From: Phylloscopus collybita
Lineage: Eukaryota; Chordata; Aves; Passeriformes; Phylloscopidae
Length of the DNA: 64,000 nucleotides
Direction of reading: 5' to 3'
Assembly: GCA_027886175.1 (NCBI GenBank)
Contig: JAJNNQ010000011.1
Span: forward strand, 186,001-250,000
In this document: one piece after another, positions 20,057 to 32,716 of the stretch
How the letters are laid out: every line of letters begins with the position of its first letter
How positions within the stretch are numbered: the stretch's first letter is position 1
Program-made: the position numbers and the translations under genes
Notes under the pieces: model-generated
Seen by the model: the letters and a program-made list of their open reading frames with translations, nothing else
The model's database searches: none
Told to the model about the DNA's origin: nothing

Positions 20057-22659
20057 GATGTATAATTTGGTTTCCCGTGGAATAGGGCACTGTTCATGCC
20101 TAATGCTGTGTGCCTGCCACTGGGCATATGCCTGCTAAATCTCCATACAAATGAGCATATCTCGCAGATGCAATTTACCACCAGATGGAAGTTTGCCTGC
20201 CCTTGTAGTGGCAAAGGCCTCCTAAAAACTGACATCAGGAACCGGGAGTGGCCACTTTGGTTTCCCATACAAATGGGCCACCGTTCGTGTGTAATGCTGT
20301 CTGCTTGCCACAGGGCTTCTTCCTATTAAAATTCCACTAAAATTCCATAGAAATGAGGATATCTCCCAGGTGCAATCTACAACCAGATAGAAGATTCTCT
20401 GCCCTTGTAGTACCAAAGCCCTCCTAAAAAACTGACATCACGAATCAGGGGTGGAGACTTTGTTTTCCCATGGAAAAGGGCCAGCGTTCATGTCTAATGC
20501 TGTCTGCCTGCCACTGGGCTTCTGCCTGCTGAAATTCCAAAGAAATTGGGAAATCTCTCCGATGCAATCAACCACCTGACGGAAGTTTGTCTGCCCCTGT
20601 AGTGCCAAAGGCCTCCTACAAATAGACATCAGGAGCCTGGAGTGGAGAATTCGGTTTCCCATGGAAAAGGGCCACCGTTCGTGTCTAATGCTGTCGCCCG
20701 GCCACTGGGCTTATGGCTACAGAAATTACATACAAATGAGGATATCTCCAAGATGCAATATGCCACCAGTTGGAAGTTTGTCTGTTCTTGTAGTGCAAAA
20801 GGCCTCCTAAAAACTGACATCAGGAACCTGGCCTGCAGACTTTCATTTCCCCTGGAAAAGGGCCACTATTCATGTCTAATTCTGTCTGCCTGCCGCTTGG
20901 AATCTGCGTACTAAAATTCGTCTAAAATTCTTTACAAATGAGAATATCTCTCAGGTGCAATCTACCACCACGTGGAAGTTTGTCTGCTCTTGTAGTGCCA
21001 AAGGCCTCCTAAAACATGACATCAGGAACGTGAGGATGGATAATTTGTTTTTCCATGGAAAAGGCCCATTGTTCATGTCTAATGCTGCTGCCTGCCAGTG
21101 GGTATATGCCTACTAAAATTCCATACGTATGAGGATATCTCCCAAATGCAATTTCCCACCAGATGGATGTTTTTCTACACTTTTAATGCCAAAGGCCTCC
21201 TGAAAACCGACATCAGAAGCCTGGGTTGGAGACTTCGGTTTCCCATGGAAAAGGGCCACCGTTTGTGTCTAATGCTCTCTGCCTGCCACTGGGCTTCTGC
21301 CTGCTGAAATTCCATACAAATGAGGATATCTCCCCGATGAAATAAACCAACAGACGGAAGTTTGTCTTCCCATGTACTGCAAAAGACCTCCTAAAACCTG
21401 ATATCGGGAACGTAGTGTGGAGACTTTGGTTTCCCATGGAAAAAGACCACTGTTCCTGTCTAATGCTGTCTGCCTGGTACAGTGGTTATGACTGCTGAAG
21501 TTCCATAAAAATGAGGATATCTCTGCGATGCAATCAACCACTAGATAGAAGTATGTCTGCCCTTGTAGTACCAAAGGCCTCCTACAAACTGACATCAAGA
21601 ACGTGAGATGGAGACTTTGGTTTCCCAAGGAAATGGGCCACCGTTTGTGTCTAATGCTCTCTGCCAGCCACTTGGCTTATGCCTACTAGAATTCCAATAA
21701 AATTCTCTACAAATGAGGATATCTCCCAGGTGGAATCTACCACCTGACGGAAGTTTGTCTGCCCTTGTAGTTCCAAAGGCCTCCTACAAACGGACATCAG
21801 GAACGTGAGGTGGAGACTTTGGTTTCCAATGGAAAAGTTCCACTGTTCGTGTCTAATGCTGTCTGCCTGCCACTGAGCTTCTGCCTGTTGAAATTCCATA
21901 GAAATGAGGATATCTCCTCGATGCAATCAACCACCAGACGGAACGTGGTCTGCCTTTGTACTGCCAAAGGCCTCCTTCAAACTGACATCAGGAACCTGGG
22001 GTTGAGACTTTGGTTTCCAATGGAAAAGGGCCACCGTTCGTGTCTAATGCTGTCTGCTTGCCACTGGGATTATGGCTACTAAAATTACATACAAATGAGG
22101 ATATCTCCCAGATGCAATATGCCACCAGATGGAAGTTTGTCTGCTCTTGCAGTGCCAAAGGCCTCCTTCAAACTGACATTCGGAACCTGGCCTGGAGACT
22201 TCGGTTTCCTATGGAAAAGGCCCACCGTTTATGTTTAATGCTGTCTGTCTGCCACTGGGCTTCTGAGTACTAAAATACCACTAAAATTCCGTACAAATGA
22301 GGACATCTCCGAGGTGCAATCTACCGCCAGATGGAAATTTGTCTGCCAGTGTAGCGCCAATGGCCTCCTAAAAACTGACATCAGGAACATAGGATGCATA
22401 ATTGGTTTTTCCATGGAAAAGGGCAACCGTTCGTGTCTAATGCTGTCTGCCTGCCACTGGGTTACGCCTGCTGAAATTCCTCACAAATGAGGATATCTCC
22501 CAGATGGAATCTACCACCAGTTCGAAGTTTGTTTGCCCTTGTAGTGCCAAAGGCCTCCTAAAAATTGACATCAGGAACGTGGGGTGGAGACTCCGGTTTC
22601 CCATGAAAAAGGTCCACCGTTTGTGTCCTATGCTGTCTGCCTGCCACTGATCTTCTGCC

Positions 22660-23450
22660 TGCTGAAATTCCATACAAATGAGGATATCTCCTCAATGCAA
22701 TCAACCACCAGACGGAACTTTGTCTGCCCTTGTAGTGCCAAAGGCCTCCTACAAACTGACATCAGGAACCTGGAGCGGAGACTTTGGTTTCCCATGGAAA
22801 TGGGACAGCGTTCGTGTCTAATGATGTTTGCCTGCCACAAGGCTTCTGCCTATTAAAATTCCAATAAAATTCTATACCATTGAAGATGTCTCTCACGTGC
22901 AATCTACCACCAAATGGAAGTTTGTCTCCCCCTGTAGAGCAAAAGGCTTCCTACAAATTGACATCAAGAAGCTGGGGTGGAGACTTTGGTTTCCCATGGC
23001 AAAGGGCCACGGTTCCTGTCTAATGCTGTCTGCCTGCCACTGGGCTTACGCCTACTAAAATTACATACAAATGAGGATATCTCCCAGATGCAATATGCCA
23101 CCAGTTGGAAGTTTGTCCCCTCTTGTAGTGCCAGAGGCCTCCTAGAAAATGACATCAGGAACCTGGGGTGGAGACTTTGGTTTCCCATGGAAATGGGCCA
23201 CTATTCATGTCTAATTCTGTCTGCCTGCCGCTGGGATTCTGCCTACTAAAATTCCACTAAAATTCCATACAAATGCGAATATCTCCCAGGTGCAAACTAA
23301 CACCAGATGGAAGTTTCTCTGCCCTTATGTTTCCAAAGGCCTCCTACAAACTGCCATCAGAAACCTAGGGTGGAGACTTTGGTTTCCCATGGAAAAGGAC
23401 CACCGTTCCTGTCTAATGCTGTCTGCCTGGCACTGTGGTTATGACTGCTG
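22660..23450 (-). repeat. Early copy of the segment later amplified at 1369-bp period
   Basis: Matches 29880-30660 at an offset of 7216 bp, including the unusual attctataccattgaagatg and ctgtagagcaaaaggcttcc variants. A further, more diverged copy lies at about 44750-45360. Confidence 0.8.
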
Positions 23451-23789
23451 AAGTTCCATACAAATGAGGATATCTCCCAGATGCAATATGCCACCAGATG
23501 GAAGTTTGTCTGCTCTTGCAGTGCCAAAGGCCTCCTTTATACTGACATTCGGAACCTGGTGTGGAGACTTTGGTTTCCTATGGAAAAGGCCCACCGTTCA
23601 TGTTTAATGCTCTCTGTCTGCAACTGGGCTTCTGAGTACTAAAATACCACTAAAATTCCATACAAATAAGGACATCTACGAGGTGCGATCCACCACTAGA
23701 TGGAAGTTTGTCTGCCCTTGTAGTGCCAAAGGCCTACTACAAACTGACATCAGGAGCCTGGGTTGGAGACTTTGTTTTCCCATGGAAAA

Positions 23790-26140
23790 GGGCCACCATT
23801 TGTGTCTAATGCTATGTGAACTGCCACTGGGATTATGCCTAGTAAAATCCCGTACAAATGAGGATATCTCCCAGATAGAGTCTACCACCAGATGAAAGTT
23901 TGTCTGCCCTTGTAATGCCAAAGGCCTCCTACAAACTGACATCAGGATTCTGGAAAGGAGGCTTTGGTTTCCCATGGAAAAGGGGCACACTTGTTGTTTA
24001 ATGCTGTCTCCTTGCCACTGGGCTTATGACTACTGAAATTACATACAAATGAGGATATCTCCCTAACAAAATTTCCCACCAGATGGAAGTTTGTCTGCCC
24101 TTTTAATGCCAAAGGCCTACTAAAAACTGACATCAGGAGCCTGGTTGGAGACTTTGTTTTCCCATGGAAAAGGGCCACCGTTCGTGTCTAATGCTGTCTG
24201 CCTGCCACTGGGCTTCTATCTGCTGAAATTCCATACAAATGTGGATATCTTCCCGATGCAATCAACCACCAGACGGAAGTTTTTCTGCCCTTGTACTGTC
24301 AATGGCCTACTAAAACCTGACATCGGGAACGTGGTGTGGAGACTTTGGTTTCCCTAGGAAAAGGACCACCGTTCCTGTCTAATGCTGTCTGCCTGGCACT
24401 GTGGTTATGACTGCTGAAGGTCCATACAAATGAGGATATCTCCCAGGAGGAATCTACCACCAGGTGGAAGTTTGTCTACCCTTGTACTGCCGAAGGCCTC
24501 CTAGTAACGGACATCAGGAACGTGGGGTGGAGACTTTGGTTTCCCATAAAAATGGACCACCGTTCGTGTCTAAAGCTGTCTGCCTGCCACTGGGGATCTT
24601 CGTAATAAAATTCCAATAAAATTCCATAGAAATGAGGATATCTCCCAGGTGCAATCTACCACCAGATGGAAGTTTTTCTGCCCTTGTAGTTCCAAACGCC
24701 TTCTACAAATTGACATCAGGAACGTGGGGTGGAGACTTTGTTTTCCCATGGAAATGGGCCACCGTTTGTGTCTAATGCTATGTGACTGCCACTGGGATTA
24801 TGCCTAGTAAAATCCCGTACAAATGAGGATATCTCCCAGATAGAGTCTACCACCAGATGAAAGTTTGTCTGCCCTTGTAATGCCAAAGGCCTCCTACAAA
24901 CTGACATCAGGATTCTGGAAAGGAGGCTTTGGTTTCCCATGGAAAAGGGGCACCCTTGTTGTTTAATGCTGTCTCCTTGCCACTGGGCTTATGACTACTG
25001 AAATTACATACAAATGAGGATATCTCCCTAACAAAATTTCCCACCAGATGGAAGTTTGTCTGCCCTTTTAATGCCAAAGGCCTACTAAAAACTGACATCA
25101 GGAGCCTGGTTGGAGACTTTGTTTTCCCATGGAAAAGGGCCACCGTTCCTCTCTAATGCTGTCTGCCCGCCACTGGGCTTCTATCTGCTGAAATTCCATA
25201 CAAATGTGGATATCTTCCCGATGCAATCAACCACCAGACGGAAGTTTTTCTGCCCTTGTACTGTCAATTGCCTACTAAAACCTGACATCGGGAACGTGGT
25301 GTGGAGACTTTGGTTTCCCTAGGAAAAGGACCACCGTTCCTGTCTAATGCGGTCTGCCTGGCACTGTGGTTATGACTGCTGAAGGTCCATACAAATGAGG
25401 ATATCTCCCAGGAGCAATCTACCACCAGGTGGAAGTTTGTCTATCCTTGTACTGCCGAAGGCCTCCTAGTAACGGACATCAGGAACGTGGGGTGGAGACT
25501 TTGGTTTCCCATAAAAATGGGCCACCGTTCGTGTCTAAAGCTGTCTGCCTGCCACTGGGGATCTTCGTAATAAAATTCCAATAAAATTCCATAGAAATGA
25601 GGATATCTCCCAGGTGCAATCTACCACCAGATGGAAGTTTTTCTGCCCTTGTAGTTCCAAACGCCTTCTACAAATTGACATCAGGAACGTGGCGTGGAGA
25701 CTTTGTTTTCCCATGGAAATGGGCCACCGTTTGTGTCTAATGCTATGTGACTGCCACTGGGATTATGCCTAGTAAAATCCCGTACAAATGAGGATATCTC
25801 TCAGATAGAGTCTACCACCAGATGAAAGTTTGTCTGCCCTTGTAATGCCAAAGGCCTCCTACAAACTGACATCAGGATTCTGGAAAGGAGGCTTTGGTTT
25901 CCCATGGAAAAGGGGCACCCTTGTTGTTTAATGCTGTCTCCTTGCCACTGGGCTTATGACTACTGAAATTACATACAAATGAGGATATCTCCCTAACAAA
26001 ATTTCCCACCAGATGGAAGTTTGTCTGCCCTTTTAATGCCAAAGGCCTACTAAAAACTGACATCAGGAGGCTGGTTGGAGACTTTGTTTTCCCATGGAAA
26101 AGGGCCACCGTTCCTCTCTAATGCTGTCTGCCTGCCACTG
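23790..26140 (-). repeat. Higher-order repeat of satellite A, 965-bp period (about 2.4 copies)
   Basis: A five-monomer block repeats at exactly 965 bp. Matched features lie at 23942/24907/25872 and at 24145/25110/26075, and the rare taaagctgtctgcc variant at about 24570 recurs at 25535. The third copy stops near 26140, where the sequence shifts to another monomer type. Copies differ by only a few substitutions. A related but more diverged block lies at about 45960-47050, with its inverted partner at 13100-14160. Confidence 0.88.
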
Positions 26141-26149
26141 GGCTTTTAC

Positions 26150-28923
26150 CTGATGAAATTCCATAAAAATGAGGATATCTCAACGATGCAATCAACCACC
26201 AGACGGAAGTTTGTCTGCCCTTGTAGTGCCAAAGGCCGCCTAGAAACGGACATCAGGAACGAGGGGTGGAGACTTTGGTTTTCCATCAAATGGGCCATTT
26301 TTCTTGTCTAATGCTGTCTGCCTGCCACGGGGTATCTTCCTACTAAAATTCCACTAAAACTCCATAAAAATGAGGATATCTCCCAGGTGCAATCTACAAC
26401 CAGATGGAAGTTTCTCTGCCCTTATATTGGAAAACGTCTCCTACAAAGTGACATCAGCAACATGGGGTGGAGATTTTGGTTTCCCATGGAAAAGGGCCAC
26501 TGTTCGTGTGTAATGCTGTCTGCCAGATACTGGGCTTATGCTTACTAAAATTCCACTAAAATTCCATATAAATGAGGATACCTCCCAGGCGCAATCTACC
26601 ACCAGATGGAAGTTTGTCTGCCCTTGTAGTGTTAAAGGCTTCCTACAAATTAACATCAGGAACCTGGGGCGTAGACTTTGGTTTCCCATGGAAAAGGGCC
26701 ACCGTTCGTGTCTAATGCTGTCTGCCTGGCACTGTGGTTATGACTGCTGCAGTTCCATACAAATGCTGATAAGTCCCAGGTGCAATCTACCACCAGGTGG
26801 AAGTTTGTCTGCCCTTGAAGTGCCAAAGGCCTCCTAAAAATTGACATCAGGAACGTGCGGTGGAGACTTTGTTTTCCCATGGAAATGGGCCACCCTTTTT
26901 GTCTAATGCTATGTGTCTGCCACTGGGCGCATGCCTAGTAAAATTCCATAAAAATGAGGATATCTCCCAGATGGAGTCTACCACCAGTTGAAAGTTTGTC
27001 TGCCCTTGTAATGCAACGGCCTCCTACAAACTGACATCAGGAACCTGGAGAGGACGCTTTGGTTTCCCATGGAAAAGGGCCACCCTTGGTGTTTAATGCT
27101 GTCTCCTTGCCACTGACTTATGACTACTGAAATCTCATACAAATGAGGATATCTCCCAGACGCAATATGCCACCAGATGGAAATTTGTCTGCTCTTGCAG
27201 TGCCAAAGGCCTCCTTCAAACTGACATTCGGAACCTCACCTGGAGACTTTGGTTTCCTATAGAAAAGGCCCACAATTCATTTTTAATGCTGTCTGTCTGC
27301 CATTGGGCTTCTGAGTACTAAAATACCACTAAAATTCCATAAAAATGAGGATATCTCCCAGGTGCAATCTACCACCAGGTGGAAGTTTGTCAGCCCTTGC
27401 AGTGCCAAAAGCCTCCTAAAAACTGACATCAGGAACATAGGATGGATAATTTGTTTTTCCATGGAAAGGGGCCACTGTTCGTGTCTAATGCTGTCTGCCT
27501 GCCAGTGGGCAGAAGCCTACCAAAATTCCCTACAAATGAGGATATCTCCCAAATGCAATTTCCCACCAGATGGAAGTTTGTCTGCCCTTTTTATGCCAAA
27601 GGCCTCCTACAAACTGACATCAGGAGCCTGGGTTGGAGACTTTGTTTTCCCATGGAAAAGGGCCACCGTTCGTGTCTAATGCTGTCTGCCTGCCACTGGG
27701 CTTTTACCTGCTGAAATTCCATACAAATGAGGATATCTCCCCGATGCAATCAGCCACCAGACGGAAGTTTGTTTGCCCTTGTACTGCCAAAGGCCTCCTA
27801 AAACCTGACATCAGGAACGTGGCTTGGAGACTTTGGCTGCCCATGGGAAAAGGGCCACCGTTCATGTCTAATGCTGTCTGCCTGCCACTGGGCTTCTACC
27901 TGCTAAAATTCCACTAAAACTCCATAGAAATGAGGATATCTCCCAGGTGCAATCTACAACCAGATGGAAGTTTCTCTGCCCTTATATTGGAAAACGCCTC
28001 CTACAAAGTGACATCAGCAACATGGGGTGGAGATTTTGGTTTCCCATGGAAAAGGGCCACTGTTCGTGTCTAATGCTGTCTGCCTGCCACTGGAGTTATG
28101 CCTACTGAAATTCCTCACAAATGAGGATATTTCCCAGATGGAATCTCCCACCACTTGGAAGTTTGTTTGCCCTTCTAGTGCCAAAGGCCTCCTAAAAACT
28201 GACATCAGGAACCTGGGGTGGAGACTTTGGTTTCTCATGGAAATGGGCCACCGTTCGTGTCTAATAATGTATGTCGGCCATTGGGCTTCTACCTACGAAA
28301 ATTCCACTGAAATTCCATACAAATGAAGACATCTCCCGGGTGCAGTCTACTGCCAGATATAAGTTTTTCTGCCCTTGTATTTCCAAAGGCCTTCTATAAA
28401 CTGACATGAGGAGCCTGGAGTGGAGACTTTGGTTTCCCATGGATATGGGCCAGCGTTCGTGTGTAAAGCAGTCTGCCTGCCGCTGGATTTCTGCCTACTT
28501 TAATACCACTGAAATTCCATAAAAATGAGGATATCTCCCAGGTGCAATCTACCACCAGATGGAAGTTTTTCTGCCCTTGTACTTCCAAAGGCCTCTTACA
28601 AACTAATATCAGGAACGTGGGGTAGAGACTTCGGTTTCCCATGGAAAAGGACCACCGTTTGTGTCTAATGCTGTCTGCCTGCCACTGGGGTTATGCCTGC
28701 TGAAATTCCTCACAAATGAGGATATCTCCCGCATGGAATCTACCACCAGTTGGAAGTTTATCTGCCCTTGTAGTGCCAAAGGCCTCCTACAAACTGACAT
28801 CAGGCACGTGAGATGGAGACTTTGGTTTCCCAAGGAAATGGACCACAGTTCGTGTCTAATGCTGTCTGCGAGACACTGGGCTTATGCCGACTAAAATTCC
28901 ACTAAAATTCTATACAAATGAGG
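26150..28923 (-). repeat. Third copy of the boundary-adjacent satellite A segment
   Basis: Matches about 47060-50055 in the same orientation. The match has a constant 21134-bp offset over 27362-27830 (27362/48496, 27442/48576, 27633/48767) and about 21133 bp over 28014-28640. Unlike the copy at 50055, this one does not meet satellite B: tatacaaatgagg at 28911-28923 is followed by the normal atgtctcccaggtgcaat. Confidence 0.87.
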
Positions 28924-29869
28924 ATGTCTCCCAGGTGCAATCTACCACCAGATGGAAGTTTGTCTGCCCCTGAAGAGCCAAAGGCTTCCTACAAATTGAC
29001 ATCAAGAACCTGAGGCGGAGACTTTGGTTTCCCATGGAAAAGGGCCACCGTTCGCGTCTAATACTGTCTGCCTGCCACTGGGCTTATGGCTATTAAAATT
29101 ACATACAAATGAGGATATCTCCTGAATGCAATATGCCACCAATAGGAACTTTGTCTCCTCCTGTAGTGCCAGAGGCCTCCTAGAAAATGACATCAGGAAC
29201 CTGGGGTGGAGACTTTGGTTTCCATTGGAAATGAGCCACTATTCATGTCTAATTCTGTCTACCTGCAGCTGGGATTCTGTCTACTTATATTCCACTAAAA
29301 TTCCATACAAATGAGTATATCTCCCAGGTGGAATCTAACACCAGATGGAAGATTCTCTGCCCTTGTGTTTCCAAAGGCCTCCTACAAACTGCCATCAGGA
29401 ACCTGGGGTGGAGACTTTGCTTTCCCATGGAAAAGGACCACCGTTCCTGTCTAATGCTGTCTGCCTGGCACTGTGGTGATGACTGCTGAAGTTCCATACA
29501 AATGAGGATATCTCCCAGGTGTAATCTACCACTGGGTGGAAGTTTTTCTGCCCCCGTAGTGCCAAAGGCCTCCTAAAAACTGACATTCGGAACGGGGGGT
29601 GGAGACTTTTGTTTCCCAAAGAAATGCCCGCCGTTCGTGTCTAATGCTGTCTGGCAGCCACTGGCCTTATGCCTACTAAAATTCCACTAAAATTCTATAG
29701 AAATGAGGTTATCTCCCAGGTGCAATCTACCACCAGATGGAAGTTTGCCTGCCCTTGTATTTCCAAAGGCCTCCTACAAACTGACATCAGGAACGTGAGG
29801 TGGAGACTTTGGTTTCCCATGGAAAAGGTCCATTGTTCGTGTCTAATGCTGTCCGCCTGCCACTGGGCT

Positions 29870-32716
29870 TCTGCCATCTGAAATTCCATACAAATGAGGA
29901 TATCTCCTCAATGCAATCAACCACCAGACGGAACTTTGTCTGCCCTTGTAGTGCCAAAGGCCTCCTACAAACTGACATCAGGAACCTGGAGCGGAGACTT
30001 TGGTTTCCCATGGAAATGGGACCGCGTTCGTGTCTAATGATGTTTGCCTGCCACAAGGCTTCTGCCTATTAAAATTCCAATAAAATTCTATACCATTGAA
30101 GATGTCTCTCACGTGCAATCTACCACCAAATGGAAGTTTGTCTCCCCCTGTAGAGCAAAAGGCTTCCTACAAATTGACATCAAGAAGCTGGGGTGGAGAC
30201 TTTGGTTTCCCATGGCAAAGGGCCACGGTTCCTGTCTAATGCTGTCTGCCTGCCACTGGGCTTACGCCTACTAAAATTACATACAAATGAGGATATCGCC
30301 CAGATGCAATATGCCACCAGTTGGAAGTTTGTCTCGTCTTGTAGTGCCAGAGGCCTCCTAGAAAATGACATCAGGAACCTGGGGTGGAGACTTTGGTTTC
30401 CCATGGAAATGGGCCACTATTCATGTCTAATTCTGTCTGCCTGCCGCTGGGATTCTGCCTACTAAAATTCCACTAAAATTCCATACAAATGCGAATATCT
30501 CCCAGGTGCAAACTAACACCAGATGGAAGTTTCTCTGCCCTTATGTTTCCAAAGGCCTCCTACAAACTGCCATCAGAAACCTAGGGTGGAGACTTTGGTT
30601 TCCCATGGAAAAGGACCACCGTTCCTGTCTAATGCTGTCTGCCTGGCACTGTGGTGATGACTGCTGAAGTTCCATACAAATGAGGATATCTCCCAGGTGT
30701 AATCTACCACTGGGTGGAAGTTTTTCTGCCCCCGTAGTGCCAAAGGCCACCTAAAAACTGACATCCCGAACGGGGGGTGGAGACTTTTGTTTCCCAAAGA
30801 AATGCCCACCGTTCGTGTCTAATGCTGTCTGCCTGGCACTGTGGTGATGACTGCTGAAGTTCCATACAAATGAGGATATCTCCGAGGTGCAATCTACCAC
30901 CAGGTGGACGTTTCTTTGCCCTCCTTGTGCCAAAGGCCTCGTAAAAACTGACATCAGGAACGTGGGGTGGAGACTTTGGTTTCCCAAGGTAATGGGCCAC
31001 CGTTTGCGGCTAATGCTGCCTGCCAGCCACTGGCCTTATGCCTACTAAAATTCCTCTAAAATTCTATAGAAATGAGGTTATCTCCCAGGTGCAATCTACC
31101 ACCAGTTTGAAGTTTGCCTGCCCTTGTATTTCCAAAGGCCTCCTACAAACTGACATCAGGAACGTGAGGTGGAGACTTTGGTTTCCCATGGAAATGGTCC
31201 ATTGTTCGTGTCTAATGCTGTCTGCCTGCCACTGGGCTTCTGCCTGCTGAAATTCCATACAAATGAGGGTATCTCCTCGATTCAATCAAACACAAGACGG
31301 AACTTTGTCTGCCCTTGTAGTGCCAAAGGCCTCCTACAAACTGACATCAGGAACCTGGAGCGGAGACTTTGGTTTCCCATGGAAATGGGACCGCGTTCGT
31401 GTCTAATGATGTTTGCCTGCCACAAGGCTTCTGCCTATTAAAATTCCAATAAAATTCTATACCATTGAAGATGTCTCTCACGTGCAATCTACCACCAAAT
31501 GGAAGTTTGTCTCCCCCTGTAGAGCAAAAGGCTTCCTACAAATTGACATCAAGAAGCTGGGGTGGAGACTTTGGTTTCCCATGGCAAAGGGCCACGGTTC
31601 CTGTCTAATGCTGTCTGCCTGCCACTGGGCTTACGCCTACTAAAATTACATACAAATGAGGATATCGCCCAGATGCAATATGCCACCAGTTGGAAGTTTG
31701 TCTCGTCTTGTAGTGCCAGAGGCCTCCTAGAAAATGACATCAGGAACCTGGGGTGGAGACTTTGGTTTCCCATGGAAATGGGCCACTATTCATGTCTAAT
31801 TCTGTCTGCCTGTCGCTGGGATTCTGCCTACTAAAATTCCACTAAAATTCCATACAAATGCGAATATCTCCCAGGTGCAAACTAACACCAGATGGAAGTT
31901 TCTCTGCCCTTATGTTTCCAAAGGCCTCCTACAAACTGCCATCAGAAACCTAGGGTGGAGACTTTGGTTTCCCATGGAAAAGGACCACCGTTCCTGTCTA
32001 ATGCTGTCTGCCTGGCACTGTGGTGATGACTGCTGAAGTTCCATACAAATGAGGATATCTCCCAGGTGTAATCTACCACTGGGTGGAAGTTTTTCTGCCC
32101 CCGTAGTGCCAAAGGCCACCTAAAAACTGACATCCCGAACGGGGGGTGGAGACTTTTGTTTCCCAAAGAAATGCCCACCGTTCGTGTCTAATGCTGTCTG
32201 CCTGGCACTGTGGTGATGACTGCTGAAGTTCCATACAAATGAGGATATCTCCGAGGTGCAATCTACCACCAGGTGGACGTTTCTTTGCCCTCCTTGTGCC
32301 AAAGGCCTCGTAAAAACTGACATCAGGAACGTGGGGTGGAGACTTTGGTTTCCCAAGGTAATGGGCCACCGTTTGCGGCTAATGCTGCCTGCCAGCCACT
32401 GGCCTTATGCCTACTAAAATTCCTCTAAAATTCTATAGAAATGAGGTTATCTCCCAGGTGCAATCTACCACCAGTTTGAAGTTTGCCTGCCCTTGTATTT
32501 CCAAAGGCCTCCTACAAACTGACATCAGGAACGTGAGGTGGAGACTTTGGTTTCCCATGGAAATGGTCCATTGTTCGTGTCTAATGCTGTCTGCCTGCCA
32601 CTGGGCTTCTGCCTGCTGAAATTCCATACAAATGAGGGTATCTCCTCGATTCAATCAAACACAAGACGGAACTTTGTCTGCCCTTGTAGTGCCAAAGGCC
32701 TCCTACAAACTGACAC
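29870..32716 (-). repeat. Higher-order repeat of satellite A, 1369-bp period (two nearly identical copies)
   Basis: A seven-monomer block repeats at exactly 1369 bp: 30044/31413, 30193/31562, 30573/31942, 30751/32120 and 31038/32407. In the stretches compared the copies differ only at isolated bases, for example tgccgctgggatt against tgtcgctgggatt. The second copy ends near 32716, where it joins a different monomer. To the left (29280-29870) a partial copy lacks about one monomer, visible as a 1190-bp instead of 1369-bp spacing. Confidence 0.9.

Larger units (their letters stand above)
18500..20930 (-). repeat. Higher-order repeat of satellite A, about 1183 bp, two copies split by an LTR
   Basis: Copy 1 (18500-19682) starts acgtgggatgtataattt and copy 2 (from 20051) starts acgtaggatgtataattt. 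They stay alike through the caatagggcactg, ggtggagactttgttttccc and ccaaaggcctcctac segments. Copy 2 has lost about one monomer relative to copy 1 (the 19250-19440 equivalent), so it ends near 20930. With the 368-bp LTR and duplicated 6 bp removed, the copies are directly adjacent. Related units appear in reverse complement at about 300-1290 and, diverged, near 38.2-38.8, 42.5-43.1 and 43.7-44.3 kb. Confidence 0.8.
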
